From Nannochloris sp. 'desiccata' (lineage: Eukaryota; Chlorophyta; Trebouxiophyceae; Chlorellales; Chlorellaceae): DNA of 64,000 nt. The stretch is taken from positions 1,488,001-1,552,000 of the forward strand of contig JAGTXX020000009.1 in NCBI GenBank assembly GCA_019044685.2, written 5' to 3'. A program made the translations under genes and the position numbers. Shown one piece after another: positions 56,601 to 64,000 of the stretch; position 1 is the stretch's first letter, and each line of letters begins with the position of its first letter. The notes under the pieces are model-generated. The model searched no databases, was not told where the DNA came from, and was given only the letters and a program-made list of their open reading frames with translations.

Positions 56601-56657
56601 TGCTCTGATCTGTGGTATTAGTAGTAGGAAGGGTAGTGTGGCTAATAATGCAGTGAC
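53612..56657 (-). CDS. HRD3/SEL1L: HRD3/SEL1L-type ER-associated degradation adaptor (5' exon not found)
   Basis: Partner of the HRD1 ubiquitin ligase that recruits misfolded ER proteins. Exons read: 55854-56657, 55160-55721, 53612-54882, giving 878 aa visible. The frame starts at an acceptor (CCTACAG, 56658-56664) with no ATG, so a short first exon with the Met is missing from my model. The first visible residues VTALLATLPFLLLIPQIRAL look like a signal peptide. Sel1-like TPR repeats follow (AQMSLGYRFLYGLGVPKSC, DAMAHLGHMHANGLAVEQD, ASGLFGLGYMHLTGQG, ALFNLGFMHQHGAGVA). A C-terminal transmembrane helix (ALWIMGLLAVVLWRR) completes the HRD3 layout. The second intron holds a tRNA-Ser gene on the same strand. 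Confidence 0.85.
54942..55050 (-). tRNA. tRNA-Ser(UGA) with about 29-nt intron, inside an HRD3/SEL1L intron
   Basis: The minus strand folds into a class II tRNA. The acceptor stem GCCGCTG pairs with CGGCGGC. The D-arm is TCC/GGA around the loop GAGTGGTTAA. The anticodon stem GCAGA pairs with TCTGT. The loop reads CT-TGA-A, then an insert of about 29 nt placed at the usual intron position after base 37. A long variable arm (GGGG-AGA-CCC) follows, then the T-arm ACAGG-TTCAAAT-CCTGT. Internal promoter box B, GGTTCAAATCC, is present, and a T5 terminator follows downstream on the minus strand. The anticodon TGA reads UCA serine codons. Excluding the intron the tRNA is about 80 nt. Confidence 0.92.
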
Positions 56658-57236
56658 CTGTAGGCGAGGAAAGAAAAAATAATCAAGGCGACGGCAAAAA
56701 ATTCAACTTTGTTTGCTTAGATGTAGAGTTCACATCTTTCAGCCTTAGTTCGTTTACTCGCCGTGTATATCTGCCGCATTTCGGCTGTTTATTGCGCAAC
56801 AATATACTGTTGAAACACAAAAGTCTCAAATCAGAAAAGAATTTAGTTACTGATCCTGCTACGCATGATGTCAGAATGGACTGGATAGCGACATACTATG
56901 CTTTCAAATAGTGTACAATGAATGTTTAATAGCTTGATGCAGTCCGAGCACGTGTGTATAAAGAGCTAAGCTCTTCTCTGGACCCATCGCAGGCAAACGG
57001 AAGCGCCAAGTTTTGATCGTCCTCCCATCGCTTATATGAGCTTTGTCCTTGATGAAATTTGGTTTAATACGATTGAACGTTATTCGTTATTATAATAAAA
57101 TACAGCTTGCCACGGTTTCTGTTGTTGCCGCCCTAGTTTAATACCTTGTTATCATTTACAATCCTTAGTTCGAGCTCTGCACAAGCTGTCCTGGAGCTGA
57201 CCCATTAAATTTACAACCCAGGAATAATTAGTAGAA
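56658..57236. other. Divergent intergenic; likely hides the first HRD3/SEL1L exon
   Basis: About 580 bp. The HRD3/SEL1L start codon must lie here on the minus strand, but no ATG with a phase-0 donor was found. An ATG CGG CAG frame near 56788 has a GTAAAC donor in the wrong phase. The right end holds the promoter of the ATP synthase gene. Confidence 0.4.
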
Positions 57237-57994
57237 ATGTTGAGACAAGCAGCGCGGGGTCTCTTGCGCTGTGGCGCTAGCAGAAACATCACTAGCAGTG
57301 CTGCTGTTTGGCAGGAAGCATCACAACAGAGCAAAGAGGTGGGTAGTTTATAGTTTATGGATGTACTGTAGAAGCCCAAATTTTGCCTATGGAGGCTGCG
57401 ATCTGGTGATCATAGCGTTTCAAGTTGCTCATAATTTGGATTTCCCCAATTGCCCTCTAATTATTGCAGGAGTTTCTCAAGAAATTCGAGCCTCTGGCCG
57501 GAACCCTCGTCCCACCAGAGTTTCCTAGTAACTTTATCCCCAAAACAGAAGCCACAGAGGCAGCTACAGGCGTCCCTGACAAATTACATTTCAATTTCTT
57601 CGTGCCCCACGACACCGTCTGCAAGGGCGAGGGTGTTGACCTCGTTCTGGTCCCTGCAGTAACCGGTGACTTTGGCGTCATGCCTGGGCACGTCCCTACT
57701 GTCGCACAGCTCCGCCCTGGAGTCGTTACCATCCATAAGGAGCTTGACAAGGATGTTCAAAAATTCTTTGTTAGTGGAGGATTTGCATTTGTGCATGCAG
57801 ACTCAACTGCTGACGTATGCGCTGTAGAGGCTGTTCCTTTGGCCGATTTGGATGGAGATGCTGTGCGTGCTGGGCTTGCGGAATACACTGCAAAGCTTGC
57901 TTCTGTTCAGGCTAAGGGTGATGATTATGAAATTGCTGCTGCTCAGGTCGGCGTCGAGGTGTACTCTGCAATGAACTCTGCTTTAGGCCAGTGA
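57237..57994 (+). CDS. Mitochondrial F1-ATP synthase delta subunit (bacterial epsilon homologue)
   Basis: Central-stalk subunit of the mitochondrial ATP synthase. Exons 57237-57338 and 57470-57994 are joined in phase 0 (donor GTGGGT), giving 208 aa. The start MLRQAARGLLRCGASRN is an amphipathic, Arg-rich mitochondrial presequence. The mature beta-sandwich domain has LHFNFFVPHDTV, VDLVLVPAVTGDFGVMPGH and VPTVAQLRPGVV, matching the epsilon/delta family, followed by FFVSGGFAFVHADS. The C-terminal helical pair (LAEYTAKLASVQAKGDDYEI) is present. The plastid epsilon subunit is normally chloroplast-encoded, and the presequence supports the mitochondrial one. Codon use is GC-ending as expected for high expression. 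Confidence 0.94.
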
Positions 57995-58306
57995 TTTTAG
58001 TTAGATTAATATAGCTTGCTTGATGTAGCTGCTGTTACTGTTGTTTGTCAATGGATGGATCATCTGTTTTTGTTTTTGCTCCTTTCTTTTTTAAATATAT
58101 TTTTGTTTGTTTCAAGAGAGGCTCTGCTGTGGTCTGCTCTGGTTATTTGTAAAGTTTCTCTGCAATAATATTGATCTTTTATAGCAGATAGTTAAACATA
58201 ATATTTGCGTAGACTTAAACCTAGCACGCAATTGCCAAAGAAGTAGTTTGATTGAAAGCATCACGCCATTTTTGGTTCCTTCGGATTTAATGAATGATCA
58301 AAGAGG
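57995..58306. other. Intergenic, no gene seen
   Basis: About 310 bp lies between two plus-strand genes. It is T-rich after the ATP synthase stop (3' UTR, TTTTTGTTTTTGCTCC near 58070), then holds the TatD promoter. No coding feature. Confidence 0.45.
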
Positions 58307-59602
58307 ATGGCTTTCAGACAGACAGCTCTTCGCTTTCAGTTCAATGAAATAGCAGTGAAACCATTTATAAAACACCGTTTTACCCAAATGTCTGCATCTT
58401 TGAGCTCAGCACAAGCGGCTGGTAGTGACCCTTCACAATCCCCGCCACCTTTGCAACAGCAGCCTCGCAGACGCCCCACTCAAGGAGAGCTAGTTGAGCA
58501 AATATTGGAAAGCTTAGATTTTCCCCACTTTCCACTAATAGATATCGCTATCAACTTGACAGACCGTAGCTTTGAAAAGGTAACGAACTAATCGAATGGA
58601 ATGGAAATGGGCATCTGAAGGGGGAAAAGACATCCTTTGCCTCTCTTATTTGGGGTTTTGTAGGGTTTTCATATTCACTACCTCCTTTCCTTTATTTAAA
58701 ATCTAATCAGGACCTGAATCAAGTGTTAGAGCGATCACGCCGTGCCGGTATAGTGGCCTTAGTCATCTCTGGCTGCTGTCTACGTACAACTCAAGCTGCA
58801 CAAGAACTTTCTTCCTGTATCCCTTGTACCACCGCTTCTCTGTCGACGCCTTCTCCCACTGCTAAATTCCCTAATTTGTATTTCACAAGCGGTGTGCACC
58901 CCCACAACGCCAAGCAATGCGACGAATCAACTATCTCTACACTCCGTCAGTATGCTTCTCACCCTAATTGCGTAGCAATTGGCGAATGTGGTTTAGATTA
59001 TAATCGAATTTTTTCTCCGCCGGAAATTCAAAGAAAATGGTTTACTGAACAAATAAAGTTGGCTGAAGAGTTAGGAAAGCCATTGTTTATGCATTGTAGA
59101 GATGCAGGCTCTGATTTCTTTGATATATTGAGGTAAGAGATTAGGTTTTAATATTGAAAGTCAAAGAGGATTGAAGAATGCTTTCCTGCTTTTATTACTA
59201 TTCACCTAGGGTCTTTTTATTATTCCCTGAAACAGAAAGCATCGCCGTTCAGTTCCCGGTGTGGTCCATTGTTTCACCGGAGACTCACAAGAAGCTCAAG
59301 AAGCACTTGATCTCGGTCTTTATATAGGCATTACTGGATGGATTTGTGATGAGAGGCCAGAGAGAGGAGCAGCGGCATTGGCGGCACTGCTCCCGTTAAT
59401 ACCAGATGATCGATTAGTCCTAGAAACTGATGCTCCGTACCTTACCCCTCGTACTATACTACCATCGAAGAAACGGCCCTCTAGAAATGAGCCTGCATTG
59501 TTGCAACTTGTGCTGCGTGCTGTGGCCAAGGCACGTGGGCAAAGCATGGAAGAGGTGGCGGAAAGGACGACCGAAAATGCGAAAAGACTATTTGGAATTT
59601 GA
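58307..59602 (+). CDS. TatD-family metal-dependent DNase
   Basis: Exons 58307-58579, 58711-59132 and 59236-59602 (junction phases 0 and 2) give 353 aa. Metal-dependent hydrolase with a TIM-barrel fold. Motifs: IDIAINLTDRSFEK at the first strand (TATDN1-type, where bacterial TatD has DxHxH), YFTSGVHPHNAK, AIGECGLDYNR (Glu ligand), LFMHCRDAG and VVHCFTG (His ligands) and LETDAPYLTP (Asp). All expected ligands are present. An N-terminal extension of about 75 residues (Arg/Ser/Pro/Gln-rich) may be a mitochondrial targeting sequence. Family members have 3'-exonuclease activity and are linked to DNA repair and apoptotic DNA degradation. Confidence 0.93.
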
Positions 59603-59888
59603 AATTTATTAGTAGTATTTTCTGGACTAGTAAATTAATGTGATTAGATAGTTAAACGCTAGGTGGATTTACCTTTACCTTTGTCAACATCACAAGCAAA
59701 CCAAAGCAAAAGTCAAGCATGATCGCACACAGCGAGGCGCTACAACAGCGAGTGCTGCAAGAAAAGCCCGCTTGGCTACGTACTAAAAACATATGAAAAC
59801 GCAAAGGTTTTGTCATGGAAAATGAAAAAAAAGCCAGACATTTTAATGTACAAGTTGTTGATTAAGAGTTCTTAAACCCAAAACCACT

Positions 59889-60497
59889 TTACTCTTCCTC
59901 CTCGTACTCTTCTTCCTCTTCCTGGCCACCGCCACCCTTGCGAGCACGCCCCCCCTTCTGACCTCCTTTGGCACCATATCCAGCAGGATCTGCCATGATG
60001 CCAGCACCCCTCTCTTTTGCGGTCTCACCACCTTTTTGTCCGAATCCAGAGGGGTCAGACATCACACCTGCTCCTTTCTCCTTGGCAGCTTCACCTCCCA
60101 TGTGTCCGTATTTTCCCGGGTCGGCTGTGAGAATAGAAAAGCGGATAATTAGCAATTATGGGCAAATGAATATTACAGAAGCACGTTCTACGTACCCATA
60201 ATTCCAGCACCCTTCTCCTTGGCGGCTTCGCCGCCTTGCTGGCCATACCCCTGGGGATCAGCCATCACGCCGGCACCCATCTGTTTAGCGGCTTCACCGC
60301 CTGCGACAAAAAAAACAGTCAAGGCACGATTAGTATCATTGTAATTAAGCATTTTGAGGTGTAAGTAGCATTACACGAGGTATATGCATTCGTATACGGC
60401 CGTCCGAGGCCCCTTGGATGGCCTGAAAATAGAGGGTGGCCGCTCAATAGTACCAGAGGATACTTTGCTGACCTGCTTTTCCTTGTTGAGAGCTCAT
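59889..60497 (-). CDS. LEA-like/KGG-repeat stress protein, 121 aa
   Basis: Exons 60473-60497, 60196-60300 and 59889-60124; both introns are in phase 1. The protein is built from near-perfect 20-residue repeats (GGEAAKQMGAGVMADPQGYG and variants), about four in number, then KGGQKGGRARKGGGG and a terminal run of Glu. This is the hydrophilic, Gly-rich repeat type of group 1 LEA/Em and KGG stress proteins, linked to desiccation or osmotic tolerance. The first exon encodes only MSSQQGKA. The second exon is exactly 35 codons and starts and ends in the same phase, so it could be duplicated or skipped without changing frame. It should be a soluble, disordered protein. Confidence 0.85.
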
Positions 60498-61949
60498 TGT
60501 TTGCGATATTTAAACGGTGTTTCTAGGGCTTTGGATGTGTCTTTTAATTAACAAACTGAGTTAATGAGGCTTTGGACGACTTATTTTCATCGGGATCCAA
60601 AGCCTACGACCTGCTCCCGAGATGCAAACGACCTTCGTGCGACTTTCCTGCAGCGCCTATTAAGAAAGTTTCCTCTCTTCTGTCTGCCTCCTTTAATTTT
60701 TATTTCTTCGCTTATCATACAGAATGAGCTTCTCTAGGAGAAAACACTTACTGAAGATTGACGCAGCAAGCTGCGTGGGTTTGTAATATATTCTTTATTC
60801 GACTGAATCTCTAATCCAAAACTCGCGCTAGCATAGAGGAGATAGTGGGCAAAATAGAAAAATGGGATGCAGACAGCAGGTATAGTGTTTTACGTACCTA
60901 CAGAGGGGCTTGGGAAGAGGTGAGGACTGATTCCAGGTTAGTTAGCACGAGTTTTGATTAGTAGACCATCGTAGGAGGAACTCGGCTGTGTATAGGTGCT
61001 GCAGGGTTGTCGTCGAAGGTGCTATTGGGTGCTCCCAGTCAGCAGCACAGCACACTTTTCAGGGTGCTAAGGTTGTCAGAGCAAAAATAAACGCAAAATG
61101 CGAAAAAGATATAGATAAAAATGTAAGAAATCTAAGAACAAACTTTTTATTGTTAGGAAAAGGGGTGAAGTGTGGGGAAGGGATCAAAATAAGAAAAAAG
61201 TATTTTCGATCAAAGATGTGTTTGAAAAATTAGCAGAAAGAAGAGAGATTAAGTGAATGGGATTGATAGCTTGAGAAATGGAGAGACGATGTTGTAGAAT
61301 GAAGTGGAGAAAAGTTAGTATCGCCGGAAATTGGCGTTTAGTGGAAATATTGTGGTGTTAGTGGAAGGAAAATTCTGCCGCCGCTGTCGGTTTTTTTGAA
61401 AAGCTTGCTGTGTAGAATTTTTATTTCTTACAATGCAGGTACTTTTTTCTTGGTAATGATACGATGATGATATGAAAGATAACAACAAAAACGAATACTG
61501 GGTTTGTAACTAATTTTATACCTGCTTGCAAACAAAATTAAGCAAAAACAAAAACAGGCAGCGCCGTTTCTGCTTCTCTCTCCCGTCTTCAAAAATCGAA
61601 ATAGACAACCAAAATTAAATCTAAAAAAAAAGAGGGACAAGACACGCTAGAGGAAAAATTTTAGAAGACAAGAAAAAGTGCAGCAAATAGGTAGATAAGT
61701 AGGTAGATTCTTCTTTTCCGCATTTTCGGGGGGGGGGGGGACTCTCATTCATAAAAAGAAAAAAAGAAATAATTTCCGGGGTTTTTTATTTAAACTTCTA
61801 CTTGCTTCCTTTTTTTTAAAAGTTGACAGAAGAAAACCCTGGCCGTCTTCGTATAATAAGATTGATATACTTCTCAACGACAGCAAAACTTTTGCTCATG
61901 AAAACTCAAAAAGTTTCTTTAAACACAAACACAAAAAGGAATCTCTATT
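60498..61949. other. Long non-coding stretch, AGPase 3' region and LEA upstream
   Basis: About 1.45 kb without a supportable gene. A plausible 5' UTR exon of the LEA gene ends at a GTACGT donor near 60898 on the minus strand. A G13 run lies at 61728-61740. The right end is AT-rich 3' UTR of AGPase. A plus-strand frame near 60988-61233 has no recognisable content. Confidence 0.45.
61728..61740. repeat. Poly-G tract (13 G)
   Basis: Thirteen consecutive G on the plus strand (C on the transcribed AGPase strand) in the AGPase 3' flank. Such runs are prone to length errors. Confidence 0.7.
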
Positions 61950-63814
61950 TTAAATGACGGTACCATCCTTGATGGTTGCATCCTTGATCACTACAATCAC
62001 ACCATCACGGATAATATACCCTTCATCTTCCCTAAAGCACTCTTGCACTCCTTCCACATTTGTAATGCGGCACATTCTACCAATACGGGCATTCTTATCG
62101 ACGATTGCTCCTTTGATGTGCGTCCCTCTGCCAACACCGATGGGCAAGCAATCAGCATAAATTTCACACTCGTCGTATTGTTCGTAGTAATCAGCACCCA
62201 TGAGAAGGGAGTCTTCAATAAGACAATCCTCTTTAATACGAGAACGAAGACCAACAACAGAGTGAATCACCCGGGATCCTTGTTCAACGGTGCATCCATC
62301 ACCGAGAATAGACCTCTCGACCGTCGCGTCGATAATCTTACTTGGAGGCAAGAATCGGGACATGGTGTAAATGGGAGCGTCTTTATCATAGAAAGAGAAT
62401 GAGGGGTTGGGGGAATCGGTCAACGCAAGGTTTGCGTCGTAAAAGGCTTTGACAGTACCGATATCTTCCCAATATCCATTATACAGATATGCTTGTACAT
62501 GCATACCGATGGCGTTGGCACCAGGAATGATATCACTACCGAAATCATGCTCTTCTTTGAATCTTTCTTCGAGTAAATTACGAAGGGCAGAGGCTTTGCA
62601 CACGTAAATACCCATAGACGCGATATAAGGCTTTACCTTGGACTCGTCAGGGGACAAACCAAGGACGGTGGTGTCGACCTGCATAGCAGTAAGTGCCGCA
62701 CCCTCAGGTTTTTCTGCGAATTCAATAATACGTCCAGATCCATCGATTTTCATTAATCCGAACGCAGATGCTTCTTTCTCTTGGCAAGGTAAGGCAGCGA
62801 CGGTGATATCTGCACCAGCACGGCGGTGTGCAAGTACAAATTCTGAGTAGTCCATGCGATACAAGTGATCACCGGAAAGAATCAAAAAATCTTCAACACC
62901 GTCTCTGCATGCTTCCTCAAAGAGCCACATGTATTGGCGAACAGCATCTGCAGTTCCCTGGAACCATTTCTTGGATGCAGTGGTTTGAGAGGCAGCCAAT
63001 ACCTCGACAAAGCCTCGGGAATTGTAGCCACCAACGTTGGAGTTGTAGGCTTGAGAAAGATGGCGATTAAGAGAGGCAGAGTTGAACTGGGTCAAGCAGT
63101 AAATTTTGTTGACGCCAGAGTTGATGCAATTGGAGACGGGGATGTCGATAAGACGGTAATTGGCTCCGAGGGGCACAGCGGGTTTTGCACGCTTCTTGGT
63201 AAGCGGATATAAACGGCTACCAGCACCACCTCCGAGAATAATTCCAAGGACAGTCTGCGGGAGTTGAATAATAAGTGAGTGCAAAGGGTAAAAATGGAGA
63301 AAATGATGTGTAGTAGAATAACAAATAAGCAAAAGAATAGTGTTCTGGTGTCATTCTCACCTTTGACATGTCATAAGACTTGTTGTCTGCTGCTCCATTG
63401 GCGCTGATCTGAGCGGCAATATCCTGATCGAGCTGCACAGCGGCCTGAGTAGGGCGGAGTGTCTGCAAGGAATATAAAGAAGAGGGTAAGAAGCTGATAT
63501 CTCCTGGTGCTTCAAATCAAACAGGCACGATCCAGAGAGGCCGTTGGTGCATTCTGGGCAATCGCCTTACCTTTCTAGCAGCCGTTTGAGGCTTGTTGAA
63601 TTTCTGAGCAATCGGAACTCCACGCACAGCACGAACAGAGCTCAAGCCTGCATCAACAAGTCAAGAGAAATTAGTAAACGAGTTAGAAGTAATAGCAACG
63701 CCACATACCAGCCCCGAACGCGCAACAATCGCAATTAATATGATCCTAAATAAGCAATAATATATAAAACTTACCCTTGGGCTCTACTGAGGCACGATTC
63801 AACCCCTTCTGCAT
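61950..63814 (-). CDS. APS1: ADP-glucose pyrophosphorylase small (catalytic) subunit, plastid
   Basis: Makes ADP-glucose from glucose-1-phosphate and ATP, the committed step of plastid starch synthesis. Exons 63775-63814, 63571-63647, 63361-63462 and 61950-63254 give 507 aa. The first 70 residues ([20 protein letters not shown]) are Ala/Arg/Gln-rich, fitting a plastid transit peptide. The core has the nucleotide loop [51 protein letters not shown], the catalytic Asp in [14 protein letters not shown], the glucose-1-phosphate Lys in IEFAEKPEG and the small-subunit ending [13 protein letters not shown]. The left-handed beta-helix region is complete. Small-subunit identity is clear from [10 protein letters not shown] and intact catalytic residues. 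The land-plant N-terminal redox Cys motif (QTCL) is not seen. Confidence 0.96.
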
Positions 63815-64000
63815 ATTGAATCGACTCTCGATCAAACCAGGCTGGATTGATGAAGCTTTATGGATGCAAACTAAGAAGATTGGTGTATTAGTAAAAAGGC
63901 TGTGGCATTTTGAGAGCTGCGGAGGCTTCTTTCGTGGTGTGGAGCTAGTGGATAGAGCTCTCTTGTTGCGCCTTGATTGGATCGAAGAGCGAGAGCGAGG

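Noticed and set aside
60988..61233. Plus-strand 81-codon frame
   Set aside because: Lys/Arg-rich with no homology I recognise, in an AT-rich flank; likely chance.
1..64000. Search for CRISPR arrays, operons, phage or viral genes, toxin-antitoxin or other defence systems
   Set aside because: None seen. The spliced, individually promoted genes and the functions present are those of a eukaryotic nuclear genome.

Overview
The window is nuclear DNA of a eukaryotic microalga, most likely a green alga (Chlorophyta). Three genes argue for this: an algal-type [FeFe]-hydrogenase without accessory ferredoxin-like domains, a plant-type ADP-glucose pyrophosphorylase small subunit (plastid starch synthesis), and plastid/cyanobacterial-lineage proteins (a DUF1824 protein and a solute-binding protein with a Tat-like thylakoid-lumen signal). 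Genes are dense (about 30 in 64 kb) and lie on both strands. Coding sequence has moderate GC and UTRs and introns are AT-rich. About 40 introns could be placed by eye. All are GT-AG, most are 50-300 nt, and the standard code is used. I cannot name the species.

Layout. 1-3.9 kb: kinesin-4 (minus, runs off the left edge). 5.2-6.5 kb: unknown helical protein. 6.6-10.9 kb: SNF2/BRM chromatin remodeller. 11.2-12.0 kb: possible small transposable element with inverted ends and a poly-Q ORF. 12.3-15.8 kb: MBD4-type DNA glycosylase and a coiled-coil protein. 16.4-21.5 kb: RGG-rich protein, DUF4258 membrane protein, lumenal solute-binding protein, TraB-family protein. 22-27.4 kb: Pro-rich unknown, DUF4602 nucleolar-type protein, DUF1824 protein, histone H1-like protein, small membrane protein. 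27.8-37.6 kb: aldo/keto reductase, ARIADNE RBR ubiquitin ligase, TFIIIC TPR subunit, ATG1/ULK kinase. 38.2-43.6 kb: small secreted basic protein, [FeFe]-hydrogenase, large unknown protein. 44-53.3 kb: Ser/Thr kinase, GT31-like glycosyltransferase, secreted subtilase, secreted FAS1-lipase fusion. 53.6-60.5 kb: HRD3/SEL1L with a tRNA-Ser gene inside one intron, mitochondrial ATP synthase delta subunit, TatD nuclease, LEA/KGG repeat protein. 62-63.8 kb: ADP-glucose pyrophosphorylase small subunit.

The genes are mostly unrelated housekeeping genes with no operon logic. Loose functional groups are ER/secretory and extracellular proteins (HRD3, GT31, subtilase, FAS1-lipase, secreted basic peptide), plastid carbon and anaerobic energy metabolism (AGPase, hydrogenase), and chromatin/transcription (SNF2, H1-like, TFIIIC). 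I saw no CRISPR array, virus, insertion sequence or defence island. The most unusual items are the FAS1-lipase fusion, the hydrogenase's Cys-containing C-terminal extension, the tRNA-Ser nested in a same-strand intron, the small secreted H1-tail-like peptide, the possible MITE, and an apparent frameshift at an A8 run in the DUF4258 gene. Exon coordinates in each entry come from reading splice sites and checking phase and length. No transcript or database evidence was available.
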